This document shows positions 7,001 through 13,664 of a DNA stretch of 23,378 nucleotides, piece after piece. Every line of letters begins with the position of its first letter. The first letter of the stretch is position 1. The position numbers were made by a program, and so were the translations under genes. The stretch is taken from NCBI GenBank assembly GCA_964414595.1, contig CAYPXJ010000028.1:1-23378 (forward strand), written 5' to 3'. The notes beneath the pieces are model-generated. The model did no database searches, had not been told where the DNA came from, and saw only the letters and a list, made by a program, of their open reading frames with translations. Source of the stretch: CAYPXJ01 sp964414595. GTDB taxonomy: Bacteria; Pseudomonadota; Alphaproteobacteria; Rickettsiales; CAIJLX01.

Positions 7001-7896
7001 ATGCGCAAGCCGAAGGTCTGATGATCACCAAGCAGGGTGGCACGGATAAAATTCTGCTGAAAGGTTTCCAGTCCGGACATTTTGATATTACACTGGAAGG
7101 CCAGGCGCCGGTTGTAATAGTGGAAGAGCCAGTTACGCCTCCTCCGAGCGAAGAGCAAGAAGAACAGCCAGTTGTTCCGGAAGTGGGCGAGCGCACCCTA
7201 ATGGTACAGAATTTCTTAAGTGGTCTGAAAGTCACCCCGGACTCCAGTATATTCTATAAACAAGCATTCTTGGGTTATGCTGGCGCAGACCAATTTGTTG
7301 GCGCGGACGACGACGAAATGATCGCCGGCGACAGTGGTGATGATGCGCTTTTCGGCGGCGGTGGCCGCGATCAGCTTCTGGGGGGCTCGGATAACGATGT
7401 TGTAAATGGCAACATGGGTAATGATTATCTGCAAGGCAACCAGGGTAGCGATATTCTTTTTGGTGGGCGGGATGATGATATTCTTCGCGCAGGCCAGGGC
7501 GCGGATACACTGAATGGTAATATCGGTAGTGATACGGTGTTTGGTGATGCCGGCAACGACCTTCTCAATGGTGGTCAAGATGATGATTATCTCTATGGCG
7601 GTGAGGGCAATGATACACTTTCAGGTGATAAAGGTAATGATATTATGGCCGGCGGCGCGGGCAGTGATGCGATGCGCTTTATGCCCGGCGGTGGCGATGA
7701 TATCGTAACCGATTTCCAAGTTGGCTTGGATCGCCTGGAATTCTCTAACACCTCGTTTGCCTCGGTTCAGGATGTGCTGGCAGCAACTACCTTCGGCGCA
7801 GACGGTGCACATATCACCATGGCCGATGGCTCCAGCGTGACGTTGCTGGGCGTTAGCGAAGGTAACCTGAACGCTTCGAGTATTTCACTCTATTAA
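4003..7896 (+). CDS. Secreted RTX protein with pectate-lyase-like beta-helix (AlgE-like layout)
   Basis: A 1297-residue protein without a Sec signal, as expected for type I secretion. Domain order: two Ig/IPT-like beta domains (about 1-205); a pectate-lyase-3 superfamily start, FNVKDYGAKGDGVTDD (about 208-223); a right-handed beta-helix to about 745; RTX nonapeptide repeats with GNDxLxGG units (about 747-955); a beta region and a Pro/Glu-rich linker (about 1035-1065); a second RTX block (about 1092-1226); and a C-terminal region ending in a hydrophobic LLGVSEGNLNASSISLY type I signal. Azotobacter AlgE epimerases share the beta-helix plus RTX design and the opening motif. Here GIDLH (362-366) recalls the AlgE catalytic YGFDPH, but the tyrosine is missing, so activity is uncertain. 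Calcium should fold the RTX blocks outside the cell. The ATG at 4003 is chosen for its GGAGGG site over a GTG at 3958. No type I transporter is in the window. Confidence 0.8.
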   Translation: MAINQTNALPVISNWTHSADTSEAIVLTGWKFSNNTGTDYGSDTKFFISATNDAGNTVTLRADVLELDNDMATLRLPAGLPQDTVYSISVENSTGRSDAIYVNQAEAWWVGPDEVVAGKETAIFGRNLAFEGHENDVQVVIRDARGNEYQVTETDVNPYRVDFKVPDNLATGEYQVLVTNGEGGAHGWSDALTFEIKKDISDSYNAKIFNVKDYGAKGDGVTDDTAAIQKALYDARIFAVTNGGSSDTALRATLYIPEGNYVISDSLEIWNGNIKVTGDGVGKTNIIASEDFGDANTSTEFMIVGYPDNLIIENLTIDATRSENIDRTVYLRSGDNNTLRNVDILDRGLPGNTYNDSGTTSGIDLHGNTHLTLENVSYSGGVSIFLGSSEQVFIDNLTSVLGNGSGGAIHGFGVREISMTNSYATVAEGSDLAQAILFVDQPHFGATNNHYLAHNRTYNLSDKAGDNTSEQILWEHSDEGAYFRSNDTQKIVGATANTITLSGITHDAEAVGMTLMVEDGKGLGQVRIVTAVNTQTGVYTVDKPWAVIPDTNSLIDVSRVITNAVVYQNELDGTDEGAQNNYFSDSTGVMTFTGSVNLIIDDNSFNDLRYGVSLYGDKPNLFSEIKNNDFSENRNGIDLAYALYGDNPNMPNGNDFLGLRISSNHFGDSMISDIRYSPWLFSNVDIAKDITKQIIIQNNVFDDGAMDLSFFNGFNQDQMQSYTYSGNKGENGQAAPIEYVYEGWNTNDSIYGDNTDNTMVGAGASDHLFGYEGDDYIAGDYLVPAPGTWNATSAAAKAFDISSGRNDRLVGGAGNDTLYGGSGGAGNAIVYGDTLDGGDGFDVAVFTSEENMTIDLNGNTGHYLNGTLSKGGDVHNDMFVSVEGVDATLAKGNIILTGTTVDNILASGSGNDTIYGNAGNDVVNGGAGADILNGGTGNDILVGGSGLDTYVFAVGDGIDIVEDTGRNILKVGIDTVKGEAKFVSGTQYSLDTGLSVYNMNAQAEGLMITKQGGTDKILLKGFQSGHFDITLEGQAPVVIVEEPVTPPPSEEQEEQPVVPEVGERTLMVQNFLSGLKVTPDSSIFYKQAFLGYAGADQFVGADDDEMIAGDSGDDALFGGGGRDQLLGGSDNDVVNGNMGNDYLQGNQGSDILFGGRDDDILRAGQGADTLNGNIGSDTVFGDAGNDLLNGGQDDDYLYGGEGNDTLSGDKGNDIMAGGAGSDAMRFMPGGGDDIVTDFQVGLDRLEFSNTSFASVQDVLAATTFGADGAHITMADGSSVTLLGVSEGNLNASSISLY
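6241..6860 (+). repeat. First RTX calcium-binding repeat block
   Basis: Nonapeptide repeats of the GGxGxDxLx type, interrupted by insertions, for example GGAGNDTLYGG, GSGNDTIYGN, AGNDVVNGG and GTGNDILVGG. They should fold into a calcium-bound beta-roll. A non-RTX insertion from about 6345 to 6400 splits the first repeats from the rest. Confidence 0.8.
7276..7680 (+). repeat. Second RTX calcium-binding repeat block
   Basis: A denser array of about a dozen nonapeptides, such as GDSGDDALFGG, GSDNDVVNGN, GRDDDILRAG and GEGNDTLSGD. It lies immediately before the C-terminal secretion region, the usual place for an RTX block that aids type I export and extracellular folding. Confidence 0.85.
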
Positions 7897-10800
7897 TATT
7901 GTTGTAGGCGCTGAGGAAGCTTCTCAAGCGTGCGTAGCAGCACATAGAAAACCGGCGTCAAAAATAGCCCGAAGAAGGTTACGCCTAACATCCCAGAGAA
8001 TACCGCGATACCCATTGCATGCCGCATTTCTGCGCCAGCACCTGAAGAAAATACCAATGGCACCACACCCATGATGAAAGCAAAGGATGTCATGAGGATG
8101 GGGCGTAAGCGCATACGCGCTGCTTCAATCGCGGCATCGAGAGTACTGCGCGCATGGTGAACTTCGAGTTCATGCGCGAATTCCACAATGAGGATCGCAT
8201 TTTTACAGGCGAGCCCCACCAACACGAACAGACCAATCTGCGTAAAGATATTATTATCGCCGCCCGTAAGCCACACGCCACCTACAGCGGATAGTAAGCA
8301 CATCGGCACAATGAGAATAATGGCAAGCGGCAGAAACAGACTTTCATATTTCGCCGCCAAAACGAGGAACACGAGCAAGACGCAAATCGGGAAAATATAA
8401 ATGGCGGTATTGCCGGCAAGAATTTGCTGATACGTGAGTTCTGTCCACTCAAATGACATACCTTTTGGCAAGGTTTCGTTGAGGATTTTGGTGATAGCGG
8501 CCTGTGCTTGACCGCTGGAAAAACCAGGCGCAGGAGCGCCATTTAGATCTGCTGAACGGAAGGCATTGTAGCGCGTGGCGCTCTCAGGCCCCGTGGTATC
8601 GCTGATATTGAGCACAGCACCCAGGGGCACCATTTGCCCGGCCACGTTGCGCGTTTGCAGTTTCAAAATATCTTCCGGTTTGGAGCGGAATTCTTTATCC
8701 GCCTGCGCAATAACCTGATAGGTGCGGCCGAATTTATTGAAATCATTGATGTAGAGCGAGCCAAGATAGATTTGCATGGTATCGAATACATCCTGCACAT
8801 CCACACCCAACTGCATCGCTTTGGTGCGATCCAAATCCGCATAAAGTTGCGGTACGTTGATTTTATACCCGGTGAAAACACCGGCGAGTTCCGGAGTCTG
8901 ATAGGCTTTTGCGATCACCGCTTTCATCGCGCCATCAAGCGCTTCGTAACCCATATCGGTACGATCCTGCACTTGCAGTTTGAACCCACCAATCGTTCCC
9001 AGACCAATCACAGGCGGTGGCGGGAATACAGCAACAAACGCATCCTGAATCCCAAAAAATTTCTGCTGTAGCTTTTGTGAAATAGTGAAGCCGGAAAGTT
9101 CGTCCGACTTACGCGTTTCAAAGGGATCTAGCGTGATAAATACAATGCCTGCGCTCGCGCTATTGGTAAAACCATTGATAGAAAGACCCGGGAATGCAAC
9201 GGCGCTTTCCACACCTGGCTCTTTAAGCGCGATATCAGACATAGCGCGGATAACTTTTTCGGTACGGTCGAGTGTGGCGCCATCAGGCAACTGCGCAAAG
9301 CTTACCAGATATTGCTTATCCTGCGTCGGTACAAAGCCTGGGGGCACCTGCTTAAAGCCGAGATAGGTGCAGAAAAGAAGAATGATATAAATGCCGATAG
9401 CAACCGCTTTACGGCCCAGAATTTTGTTCACTCCGCGTCCGTAACGCTCTGAATTACGATGGAAGAAACCATTAAACCAGCGGAAAAACCAACCAAAAAG
9501 ACGATCCATCACGCGTGTGAGTTTGTCTTTCGGCTCCTGATGCGATTTCAGAAGCATGGCAGCAAGGGCGGGGCTGAGCGTAAGAGAGTTGAAAGCTGAA
9601 ATAATCGTAGAGAAAGTGATGGTGAGCGCAAACTGGCGATAAAACTGGCCCGTGAGCCCGCTGATGAATGCGATAGGAATGAATACGGCACAGAGTACAA
9701 GCGTGATCGCGATAATCGGGCTTGTCACTTCGCTCATCGCTTTAATAGTAGCTTCACGCGGCGTGAGTCCGTTTTCGATATTACGCTCAACGTTCTCTAC
9801 AACCACGATCGCATCGTCCACAACGATGCCGATTGCAAGCACAAGGCCGAAAAGCGATAGGGCGTTAATCGAAAAGCCAAATAGATACATGGCGGCGAAA
9901 GTGCCGACAATCGATACTGGTACGGCAAGCAGCGGGATGATAGACGCACGCCAGGTTTGCAAAAAGATAATGACAACCAGAACCACAAGAATCAGCGCTT
10001 CAATCAGTGTATGCACCACCGCTTCAATCGAACCGCGCACGAAAATCGTTGGGTCGTACACGATGGAATAATCAACATCTTCCGGAAAATTTTTCTTAAG
10101 CGCGTCCATGGTGGCACGCGCATTGTTAGAAATATCGATGGCGTTAGAACCCGGCGCTTGGAAAATAGCAATCGCAACAGCAGGCTTGTTATCAAGCAGG
10201 GAGCGCAAACCATACTGCGCCGCCTGTAATTCAATTCGCGCAATATCTTTAAGGCGCGTGATTACACCGGACGCATCGCGCTTTACAATAATTTCACCGA
10301 ATTCATCGGCGTCTTGTAAACGACCCTGCGCATTGATAGGAAGCTGAAGCTGTACGCCTTTATCATAAGGAGGACCACCAATCACGCCCGCCGCGACCTG
10401 CACGTTTTGGCGGCGAATTGCGTTGACGACTTCCTGCGGTGTCATGCCACGCTCAGCCATTTTCAGCGGGTTAATCCACACACGCATGGCGTAATCACCC
10501 GAACCAAACAGCTCCACATTCCCTACGCCTTCAATTTTAGAAAGCTGATCTTTCACATTCAGCAGCGCGTAATTGCGCAGATACAGTTCGTCGTAACGTT
10601 CGTTCGGCGATTTCAAATGCACTACGAGCGTGAGATCTGGCGAGCTTTTTACCGTGGTAACACCAAGCTGACGCGTAACCTCAGGAAGGCGAGGCAATGC
10701 CTGGTTTACCCGGTTCTGCACGAGCTGCTGCGCGAGATTTGCATCGCTGCCAAGCTTGAAAGTAACGGTGAGCGTGAGCAAGCCGTCCGTCGTTGCTTGC

Positions 10801-11045
10801 GAAGACATATAAAGCATGTTTTCCACGCCATTGATTTGCTCTTCAAGTGGTGTGGCAACGGTTTCAGAAATAACTTTTGGATTCGCGCCGGGGAATTGCG
10901 CTGTCACCACCACAGTTGGCGGAACGACCTCTGGATATTCAGAAATTGGCAATTTGAATAAAGCGATCAAACCCGCCAGAAAGATCATGAACGATATCAC
11001 CCCGGCAAAAATCGGGCGGTCGATAAAAAAGCGGGAAAGGTTCAT
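7893..11045 (-). CDS. RND multidrug efflux transporter, MexF/OqxB-like inner-membrane pump
   Basis: A 1050-residue proton-driven efflux transporter of the HAE1 family. Its sequence tracks Pseudomonas MexF closely: LPISEYPEVVPPTVVV near residue 33, VENMLYMSSQAT near 74, and the block YDPTIFVRGSIEAVVHTL near 330. The proton-relay aspartates of transmembrane helix 4 are Asp410-Asp411 in GIVVDDAIVVVEN, and the partner lysine is in GLACKNAILIVEF. Length is normal, with twelve membrane helices and two large periplasmic loops expected. It starts 8 bases after the membrane-fusion gene, so the two form one operon. No outer-membrane channel gene follows; a TolC-type protein must come from elsewhere. 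Its stop codon overlaps the stop of the convergent RTX gene. Substrates cannot be read from sequence. Confidence 0.95.
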   Translation of the reverse strand: MNLSRFFIDRPIFAGVISFMIFLAGLIALFKLPISEYPEVVPPTVVVTAQFPGANPKVISETVATPLEEQINGVENMLYMSSQATTDGLLTLTVTFKLGSDANLAQQLVQNRVNQALPRLPEVTRQLGVTTVKSSPDLTLVVHLKSPNERYDELYLRNYALLNVKDQLSKIEGVGNVELFGSGDYAMRVWINPLKMAERGMTPQEVVNAIRRQNVQVAAGVIGGPPYDKGVQLQLPINAQGRLQDADEFGEIIVKRDASGVITRLKDIARIELQAAQYGLRSLLDNKPAVAIAIFQAPGSNAIDISNNARATMDALKKNFPEDVDYSIVYDPTIFVRGSIEAVVHTLIEALILVVLVVIIFLQTWRASIIPLLAVPVSIVGTFAAMYLFGFSINALSLFGLVLAIGIVVDDAIVVVENVERNIENGLTPREATIKAMSEVTSPIIAITLVLCAVFIPIAFISGLTGQFYRQFALTITFSTIISAFNSLTLSPALAAMLLKSHQEPKDKLTRVMDRLFGWFFRWFNGFFHRNSERYGRGVNKILGRKAVAIGIYIILLFCTYLGFKQVPPGFVPTQDKQYLVSFAQLPDGATLDRTEKVIRAMSDIALKEPGVESAVAFPGLSINGFTNSASAGIVFITLDPFETRKSDELSGFTISQKLQQKFFGIQDAFVAVFPPPPVIGLGTIGGFKLQVQDRTDMGYEALDGAMKAVIAKAYQTPELAGVFTGYKINVPQLYADLDRTKAMQLGVDVQDVFDTMQIYLGSLYINDFNKFGRTYQVIAQADKEFRSKPEDILKLQTRNVAGQMVPLGAVLNISDTTGPESATRYNAFRSADLNGAPAPGFSSGQAQAAITKILNETLPKGMSFEWTELTYQQILAGNTAIYIFPICVLLVFLVLAAKYESLFLPLAIILIVPMCLLSAVGGVWLTGGDNNIFTQIGLFVLVGLACKNAILIVEFAHELEVHHARSTLDAAIEAARMRLRPILMTSFAFIMGVVPLVFSSGAGAEMRHAMGIAVFSGMLGVTFFGLFLTPVFYVLLRTLEKLPQRLQQY

Positions 11046-11053
11046 AAAAATTC

Positions 11054-12253
11054 TTAGTTATTCGCGGTGACTTTCGCTGCACTAGACACAGCATGGGGAT
11101 CATATTCAGTGGGTGCAACCAAGGCATCCGGGCGGACATGCTGAACGCCGTCCACCACCACGCGGTCACCCGCTACCACGCCACTCAATACCACACGCTG
11201 CGCATCTATTTGCTTGCCCAGCCGCACTTCGCGGTAAGCCACTTTGTTATCGTCACCGACGACATAAACAAATTTTTTGTTCTGATCAAAACCCAGCGCG
11301 CGCTCGGGAATAAGCAGCGCTTCTTCAGCAGAGCCCCCTGCTAAACTCACAGAAACAAACATGCCCGGCACCAATACGCCATCACGATTTTCAAATTTCG
11401 CACGGGCACGAATGGTTCCGGTGGCTACGTCGATGCGGTTATCAAAACTATCGATGGTGCCATGATACACATGCTCCTGATCACCTTGCACCGTGAGCTG
11501 CACAGGAATGCGGCGCTCTTCCTCAGAAACATTGGCTTTGGCGCGAATGCTTTGCAAATAGGTTTGTTCATCAACTTCAAAATCGGCGTAAATGGTATCG
11601 TTGGCAACAATGCTGGTGAGCAGGGGAGCGCCCGGGCCGGCCTGCACCAAATTGCCTATCGTAATTTCCGCACGGCTAACGCGCCCGGAAATCGGCGCCT
11701 TCACATGCGCATATTCTAAATTAAGATTGGCTTGCTTGAGTTCAGCTTCCGCTCCCTTAATAGTAGCTGTGGCGATGCGGTGGGCGTTAGCGCGTTCATC
11801 ATAAACACGCTGCGCAATGGCTTGTGTTTTTACCATCTCCGACGCCCGATCCATTTCGCGCTTGGTATATTGTGCATTCGTTTTGGCCGAAGCAAGATTC
11901 GCCTCTGCTTTGGCAACTGCAGCTTCATAAGGGCGCGGATCAATCACGAAAAGAATATCGCCCTTTTGAACATCCTGACCATCCTGAAAGCGCACTTCCG
12001 TAATGCGGCCGCTTACCTCCGGGCGAATTTCCGCCGCATCTACGGCATGCAGACGGCCCGAAAATTCAGACCAGAGACGCACTTTTTGCAGAGTAAGCGT
12101 TTGTACTGTCACGGGAATGGCCTGTGGAGCCTCCGACTTAGCCGGGGCCGCTTCGCTGCCATTCATATAATAGATAGATAGTGCCGCCAGCACAAAGAAC
12201 AGCATGGCAAACGCCACCCGGCGCGGCGTTACCAATGCGCCAAACCTCATCAT
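11054..12253 (-). CDS. RND efflux membrane-fusion (periplasmic adaptor) protein, MexE/OqxA-like
   Basis: A 399-residue periplasmic adaptor that links the inner-membrane RND pump to an outer-membrane channel. The N-terminus has one membrane anchor (FAMLFFVLAALSIYYM) and no lipobox. The order is typical: lipoyl half-motif AEIRPEVSGRITEVRFQDGQ, then DPRPYEAAVAKAEANL leading into an alpha-helical hairpin (about residues 100-165), then the second lipoyl half VKAPISGRVSRAEITIGNLV, a beta-barrel and a membrane-proximal domain with GVQHVRPDALV. It is the promoter-proximal gene of the pump operon. Two adjacent ATGs (12253 and 12250) are possible starts. Divergent from a TetR regulator, which probably represses it. 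Confidence 0.93.
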   Translation of the reverse strand: MMRFGALVTPRRVAFAMLFFVLAALSIYYMNGSEAAPAKSEAPQAIPVTVQTLTLQKVRLWSEFSGRLHAVDAAEIRPEVSGRITEVRFQDGQDVQKGDILFVIDPRPYEAAVAKAEANLASAKTNAQYTKREMDRASEMVKTQAIAQRVYDERANAHRIATATIKGAEAELKQANLNLEYAHVKAPISGRVSRAEITIGNLVQAGPGAPLLTSIVANDTIYADFEVDEQTYLQSIRAKANVSEEERRIPVQLTVQGDQEHVYHGTIDSFDNRIDVATGTIRARAKFENRDGVLVPGMFVSVSLAGGSAEEALLIPERALGFDQNKKFVYVVGDDNKVAYREVRLGKQIDAQRVVLSGVVAGDRVVVDGVQHVRPDALVAPTEYDPHAVSSAAKVTANN

Positions 12254-12283
12254 GTAATCCCTACCTTTATCGAAACAAATATA

Positions 12284-12313
12284 TTGTAATGACCGGTAAA
12301 ATATGGCTATATC
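12284..12313 (+). promoter_or_regulatory. Candidate promoter for the TetR gene
   Basis: TTGTAA (12284-12289) and TATATC (12308-12313) with an 18-base spacer, each matching consensus at four of six positions. It overlaps, face to face, the stronger promoter of the efflux operon, which would let one bound repressor control both genes. Confidence 0.35.
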
Positions 12314-12326
12314 CGTGCCCTGTCAA
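12298..12326 (-). promoter_or_regulatory. Promoter of the efflux operon
   Basis: On the minus strand a perfect TTGACA (complement of 12321-12326) is followed after exactly 17 bases by TATTTT (complement of 12298-12303). Transcription would start near 12291, about 38 bases before the adaptor gene's ATG. The palindrome ACCGGT (12292-12297) sits at the predicted start site. Confidence 0.6.
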
Positions 12327-12337
12327 CCGAAATATTA

Positions 12338-12349
12338 TACCGAAAGGTA
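12338..12349. promoter_or_regulatory. Candidate TetR operator
   Basis: TACC-GAAA-GGTA is a perfect 4-bp inverted repeat with a 4-base centre. It lies between the efflux -35 element and the TetR start codon, which is a sensible place for autoregulation. The second palindrome in this control region, ACCGGT at 12292, shares the TACCG core when read on the minus strand. Assignment is inference from position and symmetry only. Confidence 0.3.
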
Positions 12350-12360
12350 CAGAATCGACG

Positions 12361-12942
12361 ATGGGTCGCCGCCGTGCATTTGCTACAGAAAAAGCGCTGG
12401 ATAACGCGCTGAAAGTCTTTTGGTGCAAGGGCTATGAGGGCGCTTCCATGCCTGCGCTCACGAAAGCCATGGGTATTAACCGTCCAAGCCTTTATGCGGC
12501 GTTTGGAAATAAAGAGCAGCTTTTCCGCCAAGCGCTTGATCGATACGCGGCTCGTGCGCGCCAATTTATTACGTCTGCACTGGAAAATAAAAATGCGCAC
12601 AACGCAATACAGCAACTTTTATATGGTGTTGCTGATGCTCACATGGAGGAGTCCATGCCGCGGGGTTGCTTGTTTGTGCAGGGAGCGCTCTCCTGTAGTG
12701 AGAGCGCCGAGCCGATAAAGCTGGAACTCACCCAGCGCCGCAAAGAAATTGAAAACGAATTGCTGAAACGTCTCAAGCGCGCAGGCAAAGAAGGCGATTT
12801 GCCAAAACATACCAAGCCGGATGAGCTGGCGTGTTTTTTCTCAACTATTTTACAGGGTATGGCAGTACAGGCTGCGAGTGGCGCCAATCGAAAACAACTG
12901 CACGCTATCGCAGATACGGCGCTGATAGTTTTGAAATCATAA
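12361..12942 (+). CDS. TetR-family transcriptional regulator, probable repressor of the adjacent pump
   Basis: A 193-residue TetR-family protein. The N-terminal helix-turn-helix is clear: ALKVFWCKGYEGASMPALTKAMG, then INRPSLYAAFGNKEQLF, with the invariant YxxFxxKexL pattern. The C-terminal ligand domain includes MPRGCLFVQGAL and FFSTILQGMAVQAASG, typical of the subgroup close to AcuR/YxaF-like regulators. I use the ATG at 12361, where the family N-terminus (MGRRRAFATEKAL) begins; the reading frame runs further upstream but would cover the efflux promoter. It is divergent from the RND operon, the usual layout of a local repressor. The ligand is unknown. Only a distant AAGG site precedes the start. 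Confidence 0.88.
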   Translation: MGRRRAFATEKALDNALKVFWCKGYEGASMPALTKAMGINRPSLYAAFGNKEQLFRQALDRYAARARQFITSALENKNAHNAIQQLLYGVADAHMEESMPRGCLFVQGALSCSESAEPIKLELTQRRKEIENELLKRLKRAGKEGDLPKHTKPDELACFFSTILQGMAVQAASGANRKQLHAIADTALIVLKS

Positions 12943-12952
12943 TTTCCGCTTC

Positions 12953-12966
12953 TTGACTTAAATCAA
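12953..12966 (+). promoter_or_regulatory. FNR/Anr box upstream of the cbb3 operon
   Basis: TTGAC-TTAA-ATCAA matches the FNR consensus TTGAT-N4-ATCAA at nine of ten informative bases. Its centre (12959.5) predicts a class II start at about 13001, and a TAAGAT -10 element is present at 12988-12993, seven bases before that point. cbb3 oxidase operons are classic FNR/Anr/FixK targets. The FNR-family protein at 22116-22838 is the obvious candidate activator. Confidence 0.8.
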
Positions 12967-12987
12967 TAACCGTCATGCCGATGCCGA

Positions 12988-12993
12988 TAAGAT
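12988..12993 (+). promoter_or_regulatory. -10 element of the FNR-dependent cbb3 promoter
   Basis: TAAGAT (four of six consensus bases) lies 21 bases downstream of the FNR box, the geometry of class II FNR promoters. If used, the transcript begins near 13001, downstream of the ATG at 12992, which argues that the first gene of the operon starts further in. Confidence 0.5.
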
Positions 12994-13012
12994 GGCACGC
13001 AAGGTTATCTAC

Positions 13013-13663
13013 GTGGAATTATTACTAGCGCATTGTGAGAGTATGTTTTCGGCTCAAGGGCCGCTGCTTCTTACCTTTTTTTTGGCAGGCTTAACCGGCG
13101 GCTTCATCCATTGCGTGAGCATGTGCGGCCCGGTGGTTGCATGCCAGAATATGTGCGGAACAGGTGCGTGTAATTCCAAGTTTTCACGCATGACGCAATT
13201 TCCCTACCATCTTGGACGTGCGGCGACTTATGGTTTTCTGGGCTTTTTTGCCGCCTTGCTTTCACGCCAGATTGCTGCCTCACCCTATTGGCCGTGGGTT
13301 TCAGGTTTTATGCTGGCAACAGCGGGTCTGATGTTTATCGCCAGCAGCCTGCCCCAGTGCAAACATGCCCTTTTCCGCCTTACCGGAAAAACATCTTTTT
13401 TACGCGGCGCGATGCTTGGCTTTATGCCCTGTGGATTGATCTACGCCGCACTCATGATGGCCGCGACGATGGCCAATCCCGTTATGGCCATGGTGGCCAT
13501 GTGGCTTTTTGTATTAGGAACAATTCCAGCGCTACTCGCCGCCAGTATCGGCGCAGAAATTATTACGCAAAAATGGCAACACGCAATGAATAAGGCAGGC
13601 CGCGCCATGATGGCTGTCAATGGCGTTGTGCTTTTAATCATGGCGGAAAAACTAGTGAGGTAA
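13013..13663 (+). CDS. SafE/DsbD_2-type membrane protein, cbb3-associated
   Basis: A 216-residue inner-membrane protein of the TauE/SafE-like, UreH/DsbD_2 group commonly found beside cco genes and thought to aid metal or redox steps of oxidase assembly. It has about six hydrophobic segments and the paired signatures GGFIHCVSMCGP (about 29-40) and GFMPCGLIYAAL. Extra cysteines follow the first motif (C44, C48, C53), a possible metal-binding loop. I prefer the GTG at 13013: AAGG lies at 13001-13004, and the ATG at 12992 falls before the transcription start predicted from the FNR box. Starts at 12992 or 13043 remain possible. ccoN follows after one base. The transported or reduced species is unknown. 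Confidence 0.75.
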   Translation: MELLLAHCESMFSAQGPLLLTFFLAGLTGGFIHCVSMCGPVVACQNMCGTGACNSKFSRMTQFPYHLGRAATYGFLGFFAALLSRQIAASPYWPWVSGFMLATAGLMFIASSLPQCKHALFRLTGKTSFLRGAMLGFMPCGLIYAALMMAATMANPVMAMVAMWLFVLGTIPALLAASIGAEIITQKWQHAMNKAGRAMMAVNGVVLLIMAEKLVR

Positions 13664-13664
13664 C

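Noticed and set aside
6505..7578. Minus-strand open frames opposite the RTX repeats
   Set aside because: The Ile/Thr/His-rich pseudo-repeats are reverse-frame images of the RTX nonapeptide codons.
8634..10961. Long plus-strand open frames opposite the RND pump gene
   Set aside because: They are shadows of the strongly conserved pump coding sequence, lack ribosome sites and contain no recognisable domains.
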